Assembly: GCF_001644195.2 (NCBI RefSeq)
Contig: NZ_LWBL02000008.1
Span: 1-64,000, forward strand
DNA: 64,000 bases
Reading direction: 5' to 3'
Origin: Bacillus marinisedimentorum
GTDB lineage: Bacteria; Bacillota; Bacilli; Bacillales; Bacillaceae_O
Part shown: positions 41,715 through 51,269 of the stretch, one piece after another
Layout of the letters: every line of letters starts with the position of its first letter
How positions within the stretch are numbered: position 1 is the stretch's first letter
Made by a program: the position numbers and the translations under genes
The notes under the pieces: model-generated
What the model saw: the letters and a program-made list of their open reading frames with translations, nothing else
What the model was told of the DNA's origin: nothing
Databases searched by the model: none

Positions 41715-41737
41715 TAGACGCGTCAAAAAGATAAAAC
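41715..41737 (-). promoter_or_regulatory. Possible ECF sigma promoter of yvlB operon
   Basis: CGTCTA (41715-41720 on the minus strand), a typical ECF -10, 31 bases before the yvlB start. The -35 area (TGCAGG) is a poor match to TGAAAC, so the call is weak. The rest of 41684-42069 holds nothing recognisable. Confidence 0.3.
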
Positions 41738-42069
41738 CCTGCAACAAATCGATGAATCACTGATGGGGCTTCATGCTGGCGGCTGAATAACTGTACAGTC
41801 ACACGATAAACGGAAAAGCCGATGAAAAGAACAAATCCCTTCTCCCCAATGCTCCTGCCTCCTTATATATTCCATAAAACAGGCTTGTATTCCTCTCATA
41901 TATACGGATGGGCCCGTGAAAAAGATTCGTTATTGAGGGATTTTTTGAGGAAGCTGCTTTTCTGCAATCAACCCGGCAGCGGAAATGAGTGGTATCGTTT
42001 GTGTTTCACAAATAACGACGAGAAGCGACGAAATACGACGAGTGACAGGCACCGGTCGAAGAGCACATG

Positions 42070-42098
42070 AAAAAACCCAGAGCAAGATGCTCCGGATT
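42070..42098 (-). terminator. Terminator of the reductase gene
   Basis: Minus strand AATCCGGAGC / GCTCTGGGTT (10 pairs) followed by U-run. Confidence 0.75.
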
Positions 42099-42102
42099 CT
42101 TG

Positions 42103-42945
42103 TCACTTTGTATTATTCAGTGCCTTTTTGTATTCTTCGCCCATTACGGTGGCACGGTTGGCTGCAGCCTTAATGCATTCGATCATCGCTTCCTGATACT
42201 TCTGGGCTTCGAGCACTTCGAGACCGGCCTGGGTCGTGCCGCCGGGGCTTGTGACTTCCTTGCGGAGCTGTGAAGGGTGCTTCGGGCTCGTTTTCAGCAT
42301 TTCCGCTGCACCGATGATTGTCTGCAGGATCAAATCCTTTCCGACCTTTTGTTCGAGGCCGATTTTTTCCGCCGCCTTTTCCATTGCTTCAACCAGATAA
42401 TACACATATGCAGGACCGCTTCCTGATAATCCTGTCACTGCATCCATATCGTGTTCGCTCACAATTGAAACGAGGCCGACTGACTCGAATAGCTTCTCAG
42501 CCGTGAGGACATGGCGGATTTCCGCATGTTCGCCAGGGGCGATGGCAGTTGCTGACATGCCGATGGCTGCCGATGTATTCGGCATGGCCCTGACAACCGG
42601 GACCGCTTTTCCGAGCAGATCAGCAATCGTTTCCGTATGCACACCTGCAAGTACAGAAATGACGAGCTGATGAGGTTTAATGTAAGGCTTGATCGTCTCA
42701 AGCGCACTCGCCGTATCCTTCGGTTTTACCGCGAGGATTAAAATATCGGCGTCTTTCATTAACGTTTCCCTGTCATGTGTCGTCTGTATGCCGTACAGCC
42801 TCGTTAATTCAGAAAGCCTATCACTGTTGCTCCGGTTTGCAGCCATGAGCTGCTGCGGTTCATAAAGATCCTTCGCCAAAAACCCGGATATGAGCGCTTC
42901 TGCCATTGAGCCGGCACCCAGTACGCTGACTTTTTTCACTTCCAT
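42103..42945 (-). CDS. proC: Pyrroline-5-carboxylate reductase
   Basis: 280 residues from MEVKKVSVLGAG, with AGGAGGAG ahead. Reduces pyrroline-5-carboxylate to proline with NAD(P)H. Rossmann motif VLGAGSMAEALISGF, and C-terminal family signature LRKEVTSPGGTTQAGLE. Bacillus genomes hold several paralogues (ProI, ProG, ProH, ComER) and I cannot tell which this is from sequence alone. Confidence 0.92.
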   Translation of the reverse strand: MEVKKVSVLGAGSMAEALISGFLAKDLYEPQQLMAANRSNSDRLSELTRLYGIQTTHDRETLMKDADILILAVKPKDTASALETIKPYIKPHQLVISVLAGVHTETIADLLGKAVPVVRAMPNTSAAIGMSATAIAPGEHAEIRHVLTAEKLFESVGLVSIVSEHDMDAVTGLSGSGPAYVYYLVEAMEKAAEKIGLEQKVGKDLILQTIIGAAEMLKTSPKHPSQLRKEVTSPGGTTQAGLEVLEAQKYQEAMIECIKAAANRATVMGEEYKKALNNTK

Positions 42946-43103
42946 TTGTTCCACTCCTCCTGCTTGCCGGCCTCGCAATCTGAAATGCCTGACACCGGTT
43001 CGTCATTATAAAGAATTTTCTGTTTATTTATGCTATTATGCGTGCTGTCGATTGTACATGTCAACAAAGAAATCCATTTCACCAAAAAATGGGGCAGGAA
43101 TCC

Positions 43104-43159
43104 GTGCCAGGGAATTGCCTGGCAATTGCCTGGCAATTCCCTGGCAATTCCCTGGCACC
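43104..43159. repeat. Long TGCCTGGCAATTGCC-family hairpin
   Basis: GTGCCAGGGAATTGCC pairs with GGCAATTCCCTGGCAC across nested CTGGCAATTGCC modules. One of the largest family members; lies between proC and the uvrA terminator. Confidence 0.75.
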
Positions 43160-43175
43160 CCGTCTTTCTGCATAC

Positions 43176-43213
43176 AAAAAACTCCCGCACCATCTAATAT
43201 GTGGTACGGGAGT
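43176..43213 (-). terminator. Intrinsic terminator of uvrBA
   Basis: Minus strand ACTCCCGTACCA / TGGTGCGGGAGT (12 pairs) followed by six U. Confidence 0.85.
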
Positions 43214-43252
43214 CTATGTTAGCCGATTCCATGCTCGTAAAGAGCAGAGAGG

Positions 43253-46129
43253 TTATTTATTTCCGACAGATTCCTTTTCCTTGAGCCGGTTTTCCATGCG
43301 TTTCCGGTCGCGTTCGAGGATTGGGCCAAGGTATTTGCCGGTGTAGGAATCTTCGGTTTTGGCGATTTTTTCCGGCGTGCCGGAAGCGATCAAGGTTCCG
43401 CCCCTGTCTCCGCCTTCAGGGCCAAGGTCGACCAAATAGTCGGCCGCTTTGATGATATCAAGGTTATGCTCGATGACAATGACTGTATCACCGTTATCGA
43501 CTAGCCGCTGCAGCACTTTCAGCAGGCGTGCGATATCATCCACATGAAGACCGGTTGTCGGCTCGTCCAGAATGTAGAACGAGCGGCCGGTGGAGCGGCG
43601 GTGCAGTTCAGAAGCAAGCTTAACGCGCTGCGCCTCGCCTCCGGACAGCGTCGTCGCCGGCTGCCCGAGATGAATGTACCCGAGCCCGACATCAACAATC
43701 GTCTGCAGCTTGCGCCTGATTTTCGGGATATTCGCGAAGAAGTCAAGCGCTTCATTGACCGTCATCTCAAGTACATCCGCAATGTTTTTATCCTTGTAGC
43801 GGACTTCCAGCGTTTCGCGGTTATACCGTTTCCCATGGCATACTTCGCACGGGACGTACACATCCGGGAGGAAGTGCATTTCAATTTTGATGATCCCGTC
43901 GCCGCGGCATGCTTCACAGCGCCCCCCCTTCACGTTAAAGGAGAAGCGCCCCTTTTTATAGCCGCGCATTTTCGCTTCATTCGTCCGGGCGAATACATCA
44001 CGGATATCATCGAAAACACCTGTATACGTAGCCGGATTGGAACGCGGCGTCCGGCCGATCGGAGACTGGTCGATATCGATTACCTTATCAAGATAATCGA
44101 GGCCTTTCATTTCCCGGTGGGCACCCGGCTTCAAATTTGTCCGATAAAGCTTCTGGGCGAGCCCTTTATATAAAATCTCATTCACGAGCGTACTTTTCCC
44201 GGATCCCGATACACCGGTCACACACGTGAACATGCCGAGCGGAAACTTGACGTTGATGTTCTTCAAGTTGTTTTCCTTTGCGCCCTTCACTTCCACATAC
44301 CTGCCGTCAGGCTTGCGGCGCTTGGCCGGCAGCGGGATGAACTTTTTACCGGAAAGGTACTGGCCTGTCAGGGAATCGTCATCTTCCATCACTTCCTGCG
44401 GCGTACCGGCCGCAACGATTTCTCCGCCATGCGCACCGGCACCCGGACCGATGTCGATCAAATGGTCGGCAGCGAGCATCGTATCCTCATCATGCTCTAC
44501 GACAATAAGTGTGTTGCCGATATCGCGCATATTCTGCAAAGTATTGATGAGCCGGTCATTGTCACGCTGATGCAGACCAATCGACGGTTCATCGAGAATG
44601 TACAGCACCCCGGTCAGGCGGGAGCCGATTTGGGTTGCAAGCCGGATCCGCTGCGCTTCCCCGCCGGACAGCGTGCCGGCTGAGCGGCTCAGTGTCAAAT
44701 AATCAAGCCCGACATTGACAAGGAATCCGAGGCGTTCATTGATCTCCCGTAAAATGAGGCGGGCAATCTGCCGTTCTTTTTCAGTCAGCTCGACGCTTTC
44801 AAAAAAGTCCTTCGCTTCCTGGATCGAAAGCGCGGTAACTTCACCGACATGATTTCCGTTAATTTTAACTGCAAGGCTTTCCTTCTTCAGGCGATGGCCT
44901 TTACAGGTCGGACATGCTTTTTGCGCCATATACTTTTCCATCTGCTCACGGATATAATCGGAGCCCGTCTCTTTATAGCGGCGCTCCACATTGGCGATGA
45001 CGCCTTCAAAATAAATGTTATTATTACGGACCTGGCCAAAGTCATTCTCGTAGCGGAAATGGATTTTATCCTTGCCGCTTCCGTATAAAATCTTATCCAT
45101 CTGGTTCTTCGGCAGGTTTTTCACCGGCATATCCATATCAATGCCGTAATGGTTGGCGACACTTTCAAGCAGCTGCGGATAGTATTGCGAGCTTGTCGGC
45201 TCCCATGGTGCGATCGCATGCTCGCGCAGCGTCTTGCTCCAATCAGGAATCACTAGGTCAAGGTCGACTTCAAGCTTTGTGCCAAGTCCGTCACACGTCG
45301 GACAGGCGCCATAAGGCGAGTTGAAGGAAAACATCCTCGGCTCAAGCTCGCCGATGGAAAATCCGCATTCCGGGCAAGCATGATGTTCACTGAACAGCAG
45401 CTCCTCTTCGCCGATGACATCAATTAACACACGGCCTTCACCAAGCCGCAGTGCCGTTTCAAGTGAATCAGAAAGACGCGAAGAAATTCCGTCCTTCACG
45501 ACAATCCGGTCGATTACGACTTCGATGGAATGCTTCTTGTTTTTTTCCAACTTGATGTCATCGGTCACTTCCATCATGTCACCATCGACACGGATACGGA
45601 CGTAGCCTTCCTTTTTAATCTCTTCAAATACTTTCACGTGCTCGCCTTTGCGACCGGAAACGAGCGGCGCCAGCACCTGCAGCTTCGTCCGTTCCGGATA
45701 TTCCAGAATCCGGTCAGTCATCTGCTGGATTGTCTGCGATGAGATTTCGGTTCCGTGCTTCGGGCACACCGGCCGGCCGACACGTGCAAAAAGCAGCCGC
45801 AAGTAGTCATAGATCTCCGTCACCGTCCCGACCGTCGAACGCGGATTGCGGCTCGTTGTTTTCTGATCGATCGAAATCGCGGGTGACAGCCCTTCAATCG
45901 AATCGACATCCGGCTTATCCATTTGCCCGAGGAACTGGCGGGCATAGGCAGACAGCGACTCGACATAGCGCCGCTGCCCTTCTGCATAAATTGTATCAAA
46001 CGCAAGAGAAGACTTGCCGGAGCCGGAGAGCCCGGTCAGCACGACAAGCTTGTCCCTTGGAATGGAGATATCAAGGTTTTTCAAGTTATGGGCCCTGGCC
46101 CCTTTTACATGTATATGGTCAACTGACAT
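43253..46129 (-). CDS. uvrA: Excinuclease ABC subunit A
   Basis: 958 residues. DNA-damage recognition ATPase of nucleotide excision repair. Two ABC modules: Walker [15 protein letters not shown] and [26 protein letters not shown] and [12 protein letters not shown], with zinc-binding Cys clusters ([17 protein letters not shown] and CEVCHGKRY). Seven bases downstream of uvrB. Confidence 0.98.
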   Translation of the reverse strand: MSVDHIHVKGARAHNLKNLDISIPRDKLVVLTGLSGSGKSSLAFDTIYAEGQRRYVESLSAYARQFLGQMDKPDVDSIEGLSPAISIDQKTTSRNPRSTVGTVTEIYDYLRLLFARVGRPVCPKHGTEISSQTIQQMTDRILEYPERTKLQVLAPLVSGRKGEHVKVFEEIKKEGYVRIRVDGDMMEVTDDIKLEKNKKHSIEVVIDRIVVKDGISSRLSDSLETALRLGEGRVLIDVIGEEELLFSEHHACPECGFSIGELEPRMFSFNSPYGACPTCDGLGTKLEVDLDLVIPDWSKTLREHAIAPWEPTSSQYYPQLLESVANHYGIDMDMPVKNLPKNQMDKILYGSGKDKIHFRYENDFGQVRNNNIYFEGVIANVERRYKETGSDYIREQMEKYMAQKACPTCKGHRLKKESLAVKINGNHVGEVTALSIQEAKDFFESVELTEKERQIARLILREINERLGFLVNVGLDYLTLSRSAGTLSGGEAQRIRLATQIGSRLTGVLYILDEPSIGLHQRDNDRLINTLQNMRDIGNTLIVVEHDEDTMLAADHLIDIGPGAGAHGGEIVAAGTPQEVMEDDDSLTGQYLSGKKFIPLPAKRRKPDGRYVEVKGAKENNLKNINVKFPLGMFTCVTGVSGSGKSTLVNEILYKGLAQKLYRTNLKPGAHREMKGLDYLDKVIDIDQSPIGRTPRSNPATYTGVFDDIRDVFARTNEAKMRGYKKGRFSFNVKGGRCEACRGDGIIKIEMHFLPDVYVPCEVCHGKRYNRETLEVRYKDKNIADVLEMTVNEALDFFANIPKIRRKLQTIVDVGLGYIHLGQPATTLSGGEAQRVKLASELHRRSTGRSFYILDEPTTGLHVDDIARLLKVLQRLVDNGDTVIVIEHNLDIIKAADYLVDLGPEGGDRGGTLIASGTPEKIAKTEDSYTGKYLGPILERDRKRMENRLKEKESVGNK

Positions 46130-46136
46130 ATTGCTG

Positions 46137-48116
46137 TCATCCTTCCGCTTTTAACTCGAGTATCAGGTCGCGCAGCTCGGCGGCCCGTTCAAAATTAAGC
46201 TCTTTGGCGGCTGTTTTCATTTCTTTTTCCATATTCTCGATCATCTTCTCGCGCTCTTTCTTGTTCAGCTTCGAAAGCTTAGGCGCTTCTTCATACGCTT
46301 CACCGTCTTCGGCCACCTGTGTAGCGCGGATGCTGTCGCGGATCTTCTTCTTGATCGTCTGCGGCACGATGCCGTGTTCTTCATTGTATGCTTCCTGGAT
46401 CGAACGGCGGCGTTCTGTTTCGGAAATCGCCGCTTCCATCGCATCCGTCATCTTATCCGCATACATGATGACCTGGCCGCCCGCATTACGGGCCGCCCGT
46501 CCCATCGTCTGGATCAATGACCGTTCACTGCGGAGGAAACCCTGCTTATCGGCATCGAGAATCGTGACAAGCGACACTTCCGGAATATCGAGCCCTTCCC
46601 TGAGCAGGTTGATTCCGACAAGGACATCGTATTTGCCGAGGCGCAGGTCGCGGATGATCTCAATCCGTTCAAGAGTTTTGATTTCAGAATGCAAGTACGA
46701 TACCTTGACGCCCATTTCCTTCAAATAATCTGTCAGGTCCTCGGACATTTTTTTCGTAAGCGTCGTGACGAGTACACGCTCATTTTTATCAACCCGCTTA
46801 TTGATTTCACCAAGCAGGTCATCGATTTGGCCTTCGATCGGACGGACATCGATGGTCGGATCAAGCAATCCGGTCGGGCGGATGATCTGCTCGATCACTT
46901 CCGGCGCGTGCTCCTCTTCATATGGGCCAGGTGTCGCCGAGACGTAAATGATTTGATTGATATGCTTCTCAAACTCTTCAAACGTCAGGGGCCTGTTGTC
47001 CAGCGCCGAAGGCAGACGGAAGCCATGATCGACAAGCACCTGCTTGCGGGCCCTGTCCCCGTTGTACATCCCCCTGATCTGCGGGAGCGTGACGTGGGAC
47101 TCGTCCACAACAATCAGGAAATCATCCGGAAAATAGTCGAGCAGCGTATACGGCGTTGAACCAGGGGGCCGTAATGTGAGATGGCGCGAGTAGTTCTCGA
47201 TGCCCGAGCAAAATCCCATTTCGTTCATCATCTCAAGATCGTAGCGGGTCCGCTGCTCCAGCCGCTGCGCTTCAAGCAGCTTATCCTGCTCTTTCAATTC
47301 CTTAAGTCTCTCTTCAAGCTCGGCTTCGATATTTTTAATCGCGACTTTCATCTTTTCTTCGCGGGTTACGAAGTGGGAAGCCGGGAAAATGGCAGCATGC
47401 TCCCGGTCCCCCATGATTTCACCTGTAAGGGCGTCGACTTCACGGATCCGGTCGATTTCATCACCAAAAAACTCGACACGGATGCAATGTTCGTCACGGG
47501 ATGCCGGGAAGATTTCCACAACATCGCCCCGCACCCGGAACGTATTGCGCTGAAAGTCGATGTCGTTGCGTACATACTGGATGTCGACCAGTTCACGCAG
47601 CAATTGGTCGCGTTCTTTTTCCATTCCGACCCGTAAAGACAGCACAAGCTCCCGGTACTCTTCCGGAGAACCGAGGCCGTAGATGGCGGAAACACTCGCT
47701 ACAATGAGTACGTCCCGGCGCTCGAACAGCGCCGATGTGGCGGAGTGCCGCAGTTTATCGATTTCATCATTGATGCTGGCATCTTTTTCTATAAATGTAT
47801 CAGTCTGCGGAACATAAGCTTCCGGCTGGTAGTAATCATAGTAGGAAACAAAATACTCAACTGCATTGTCTGGAAAATACTCCTTAAACTCGCTGTACAG
47901 CTGGCCGGCCAGTGTCTTGTTATGGGCAAGCACAATCGTCGGACGGTTCACCTCTTTGATCACATTGGAAACGGTGAACGTCTTGCCGGTACCCGTCGCT
48001 CCCAGCAGCGTCTGGTGCTGCTTCCCGTTATTCAGGCCATCGACAAGATGCCGAATGGCTTTCGGCTGATCTCCCTGCGGTTGATAATCCGACACAATCT
48101 CAAATTGATCCTTCAA
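46137..48116 (-). CDS. uvrB: Excinuclease ABC subunit B
   Basis: 659 residues. Helicase-like damage-verification subunit. Walker [19 protein letters not shown], beta-hairpin region [12 protein letters not shown], and C-terminal UVR coiled coil (about 620-655) that binds UvrC. Begins with TTG behind GGGGGATAG; the family N terminus [14 protein letters not shown] supports it. Transcribed from a LexA-controlled promoter. Confidence 0.97.
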   Translation of the reverse strand: MKDQFEIVSDYQPQGDQPKAIRHLVDGLNNGKQHQTLLGATGTGKTFTVSNVIKEVNRPTIVLAHNKTLAGQLYSEFKEYFPDNAVEYFVSYYDYYQPEAYVPQTDTFIEKDASINDEIDKLRHSATSALFERRDVLIVASVSAIYGLGSPEEYRELVLSLRVGMEKERDQLLRELVDIQYVRNDIDFQRNTFRVRGDVVEIFPASRDEHCIRVEFFGDEIDRIREVDALTGEIMGDREHAAIFPASHFVTREEKMKVAIKNIEAELEERLKELKEQDKLLEAQRLEQRTRYDLEMMNEMGFCSGIENYSRHLTLRPPGSTPYTLLDYFPDDFLIVVDESHVTLPQIRGMYNGDRARKQVLVDHGFRLPSALDNRPLTFEEFEKHINQIIYVSATPGPYEEEHAPEVIEQIIRPTGLLDPTIDVRPIEGQIDDLLGEINKRVDKNERVLVTTLTKKMSEDLTDYLKEMGVKVSYLHSEIKTLERIEIIRDLRLGKYDVLVGINLLREGLDIPEVSLVTILDADKQGFLRSERSLIQTMGRAARNAGGQVIMYADKMTDAMEAAISETERRRSIQEAYNEEHGIVPQTIKKKIRDSIRATQVAEDGEAYEEAPKLSKLNKKEREKMIENMEKEMKTAAKELNFERAAELRDLILELKAEG

Positions 48117-48179
48117 TGTCTATCCCCCATTCCATAATGGCACCACATTCCTGAATACGTCCTAAAAAACCATAACGCA

Positions 48180-48208
48180 ATTATAACATAAAGGCGAACG
48201 GATATTCG
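48180..48208 (-). promoter_or_regulatory. uvrBA promoter with LexA (DinR) box
   Basis: Extended -10 TGTTATAAT (TATAAT at 48180-48185) and, just upstream, CGAACGGATATTCG (48195-48208), matching the Gram-positive SOS box CGAAC-N4-GTTYG at all but one position. DNA damage should induce uvrBA. Confidence 0.75.
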
Positions 48209-48213
48209 ATAAA

Positions 48214-48249
48214 AGTGCCTGGGAATTGCCTGGCAATTGCCAGGCAATC
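48214..48249. repeat. TGCCTGGCAATTGCC-family palindrome
   Basis: GTGCCTGGGAATTGCC module joined to a TGCCTGGCAATTGCCAGGCA palindrome, six bases from the LexA box. 48250-48530 shows no gene. Confidence 0.75.
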
Positions 48250-48530
48250 TATCCTCAAATTTCCGGTTCTGTCCACTACCAATAGAATACACGATTACCG
48301 CCGGACTCAAACCTGTCTGGCAGGGATTCGCGGGGTGCAGCGACTCGCACGATATATTCGAGTCATGACAAAAAAACAGCATTCCGAACACTTGCAAATA
48401 AGGATACCATCATTCGAATAGAAAAGCCTGCCGGGAACAGTTTCGAAACATACTAGTTTCTTCCATGCGTTAAGGTTGATTGGCAGGTGCGATTTTAAAA
48501 AGATGAAGTATACTTGCCCTCTAAAAACAG

Positions 48531-48958
48531 AAAAAGAGGCTGGGACATAAGTATTTCAGCTAATGATAAACCCGAACGGTCAGGAGAAAGATTTCCATGA
48601 ATCTTTCACCTGACCGTTCGGGTCTTTATTTACTCTCTTCAATAAATCTTTTGATGTTGCATACTATTTTTAAAAACGAGTGGAATGGAGCGGAGGACAC
48701 TCGACTCTTCGAAAATAAAAACCCATTTTCTTCGTGCGGTGTTATTTCAAAGAAGCTTTTTCAAAGTCCTACTGGGGATAGAGGAAAGGCTGAGACCCGC
48801 AGGCGCAGCCGAGTAGGCTCAGCTTCCTCCCCGTGGAAAGCGAGTGTCTGCAGCGCAAGTTTTTTCAGCTTAACTGATTATTAGTAAACAGTATTACGTT
48901 GAATAATATATTGTTCGTCTCTAAGCATGACTTATTTAGTTATGTCCCAACCTCTTTC
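48531..48958. mobile_element. MITE-like element with AAAGAGGYTGGGACATAA ends
   Basis: Ends are inverted repeats: AAAAGAGGCTGGGACATAA on the left and the complement of GGAAAGAGGTTGGGACATAA on the right. No coding capacity. Inside are a very long hairpin (48568-48625; CCCGAACGGTCAGG arm) and a copy of the CGGAAAGCGA-family element. The GGGACATAA end motif recurs in Firmicutes intergenic repeats. No clear target duplication seen. Confidence 0.6.
48679..48857 (+). repeat. CGGAAAGCGA-family element inside the MITE-like unit
   Basis: GAGTGGAATGGAGCGGAGG at the left, then GCTGAGACCCGCAGGCGCAG, and CCGTGGAAAGCGAGTGTCTG at the right. Confidence 0.6.
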
Positions 48959-48966
48959 CATGTTGT

Positions 48967-49740
48967 TTAATCACCCTTCACAAATGCAGTGACTTTCCAG
49001 GCCCCATCGTCCATCTTGCTGAATTCCATCCGGTAATCCATCGGGCTGCGGACGAATTTTTCAACCATGTACCCGGTTGTTCCGTATGTCGTTTCGATCG
49101 GCACCCAGTGATATTGGCGTCCGTTCATTTCATAGGTTTCTTCCATCGGATCGCCCATTTTCACCAGCTCATTCGAAAGCGGCTGGATGACTTCACTGTC
49201 AACAGACGGCTCACTGCGCAAATTCACATCCGTTCCGTTTACAACACTGTATACCGCCGGATCATATTCAGCAGGGAACCTTGCCGCCACATACGGCATC
49301 AAAAATGACCCGCGGCCTTCCGTCACAAACGCCCCGCCAAGTTCCAGAATATCCGCTGCTTCATTCCAGAAAGGTGAGCCTTCGGGTGCAGCATCCAGCT
49401 GCCATTCCTCCATAAATGCTTCCTTTCCGCCGTCGCTGCCGAAGGAAGACGTTACATCCTCACTGACCATTTCGAGCAGGGCATCCGTATCTTTTGCCTG
49501 CACTGCGGTTTTTACCTTGCCGATCGCATCTTTGAGATCTGCATCCTGATCACTTTCGTCCTGCGTGTCAAATGGAACTCTTACTCCAATCGGCTCACTG
49601 TTCTCAGCACTTTTCGGCTCTTCAGCAGCTTCTTCTTTTTTATCTGATGAAGCTCCTTTGACATCCTCCGCTTTTTCTTCCGTTCCGCAGCCGGCAAGTA
49701 CAATAAATGACGCCAGTAATACAACGATCCATTTTTTCAT
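48967..49740 (-). CDS. Lipoprotein with SH3 (bacterial) domain
   Basis: 257 residues. Signal peptide with lipobox VLAGC, acidic linker (25-60), helical middle region, then an SH3-like domain (about 165-225) with VNLRSEPSVDSEVIQ and YGTTGYMVEKFVRSP. SH3b domains bind cell-wall peptides. No enzyme motif seen; perhaps an envelope sensor or anchor. Ends 9 bases from the MITE-like element. Precedes minJ by 52 bases in the opposite-reading sense but same strand. Confidence 0.85.
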   Translation of the reverse strand: MKKWIVVLLASFIVLAGCGTEEKAEDVKGASSDKKEEAAEEPKSAENSEPIGVRVPFDTQDESDQDADLKDAIGKVKTAVQAKDTDALLEMVSEDVTSSFGSDGGKEAFMEEWQLDAAPEGSPFWNEAADILELGGAFVTEGRGSFLMPYVAARFPAEYDPAVYSVVNGTDVNLRSEPSVDSEVIQPLSNELVKMGDPMEETYEMNGRQYHWVPIETTYGTTGYMVEKFVRSPMDYRMEFSKMDDGAWKVTAFVKGD

Positions 49741-49791
49741 GGTACGTCCCCCCGTTTTTTTCCTTTGCAGCCCATGACTCCCATCCCGGCG

Positions 49792-50994
49792 TCAAGACTG
49801 GTTTGCAGCCTCTTCCAATCTCATCTCCCGTTCATCCTGCACGAACAGCAAGCCGAGTTCATGGTGTTCATCTTCATAGATTGCCCGCTGGACAAGCCGC
49901 ACTTCCCCGTTATGGTCGAGAACCTCCAGCTTGCAAAATGCAAGATTTTGCTGAAGTGCTTCATAAAACCCTTCTTCCGTATGGACTTCATTGCCATTCA
50001 CAATCGTCACAATTTCCCCAACATGAAGATTCAGTTTATCGGCAGGCGAACCAGGCAAGACACCGAGGATGACCAGGCCATGATCCCGCCGTGAAAAGTA
50101 TGTCGTATTCTGATCATCATTATGCCGCTGCCGGACAGTCAAAAACTCGCGGCCGAGCAAAGCGGTTCCGGCAGCTGCGGCAGCCATTAACGGAAACCAG
50201 ATGGCTGAAACGGCAACCGCTGTAACCAGTACACCAAGCGCAGTTACCCTGCGGCCTGTCACCCTGACACTTTCCTCCGGCAGCGATCCCTGTACCCGCT
50301 GCGAAAAACCGATGCCAAACGGAACAAACCAGAAAGCAAAAGCAGTACCCCCGACAGTAATCACCGGCCACCACTCAACAGCTGGCGTGATTCCTTCTGC
50401 AGGAACAAGCAGCAAAACCGGCAGCAGCCAGAGCCGCTTCATGCTATGGCTTCCAATCGTTTTCCCGCGTTTGCCCATCTTAAGCTGCGGTGAACTCCAA
50501 TTTCTGCCTTTGTATATGATCAGCAGGCCTTCCGTAACAATCAAAATTCCCATCATAACAGCAAGGCCAGGCACCGATGCTTCATAAATATCCTGCAAAA
50601 GCGAGTTCATGAAGGAGTTCGGAATTTCCATTTCGGGCAAAAAAAGGGCAGCGAGGATGACGGAACTGAAAAGATAAGCCGGAGAAAGCCAGCGGACTTG
50701 CAGGGTAACTGCCAGCACAATGGATAAAACAGCAAGTAAAGCCAGCACACCTAAAGGCAGGGCCAATCCCAGCCCGAACGTCAAGACAGAAACCGCCATG
50801 CCGAACAGGACGCCCTGGAACAGTGCCTTCAGATCAGCAACAACGTCATGGACACGGGTATGAAAATCGAGGCGTTCCCGTTTTACCCTCCTTTTCCCGA
50901 GCAAAAAGGCAGCCAGTATAAATAGATAAAGCTGGGGCTGCATAAAAAGGCGGCCCGCCGCCCTCGCCAGCTCCAAAAACCAATCTGCGATCAT
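49792..50994 (-). CDS. minJ: Cell-division topological determinant MinJ
   Basis: 400 residues. About seven to eight membrane helices in the first 285 residues, then a C-terminal PDZ domain (about 295-385) with ILGVLPGSPADKLNL and IVTIVNGNEVHTEEGF. In B. subtilis MinJ (YvjD) links DivIVA to MinCD at poles and septa. Located beside ctpB as in B. subtilis. Confidence 0.85.
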   Translation of the reverse strand: MIADWFLELARAAGRLFMQPQLYLFILAAFLLGKRRVKRERLDFHTRVHDVVADLKALFQGVLFGMAVSVLTFGLGLALPLGVLALLAVLSIVLAVTLQVRWLSPAYLFSSVILAALFLPEMEIPNSFMNSLLQDIYEASVPGLAVMMGILIVTEGLLIIYKGRNWSSPQLKMGKRGKTIGSHSMKRLWLLPVLLLVPAEGITPAVEWWPVITVGGTAFAFWFVPFGIGFSQRVQGSLPEESVRVTGRRVTALGVLVTAVAVSAIWFPLMAAAAAGTALLGREFLTVRQRHNDDQNTTYFSRRDHGLVILGVLPGSPADKLNLHVGEIVTIVNGNEVHTEEGFYEALQQNLAFCKLEVLDHNGEVRLVQRAIYEDEHHELGLLFVQDEREMRLEEAANQS

Positions 50995-51193
50995 ATAAGT
51001 AATCCCCCGTTATGTTATTTCGTTGAAGAAGTAAAGATAATAATGCGAAGCAGGACAAATAAGCCTGTGCCTGAGGAAACCGGAAACAGCTGATTTAAAC
51101 ATATCACGACTCCCGTTTCGGGAAAAGCGGACAAATGGTTCATCTCCAAAATGTTCGTCCGGCGGCATCCCTTGATGTGCACCGCAACGCAAC

Positions 51194-51229
51194 AAAAAAA
51201 GCATATCCGCGCACGGCTCACGGATATAC
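51194..51229 (-). terminator. Intrinsic terminator of ctpB
   Basis: Minus strand GTATATCCG / CGGATATGC with an 11-nt loop followed by seven U. Confidence 0.8.
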
Positions 51230-51269
51230 TTTCGACAGGGGCAGGTGGAGTCCTGCCCGGTTTTCCCGC

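Noticed and set aside
41822-42070. 82-residue plus-strand protein
   Set aside because: No ribosome site, odd composition, and lies in a gap with no conserved features.
46137-48116. Novel defence or mobile system among the core genes
   Set aside because: I looked for nucleases, toxin-antitoxin pairs, reverse transcriptases and phage genes throughout the window and found only housekeeping families.
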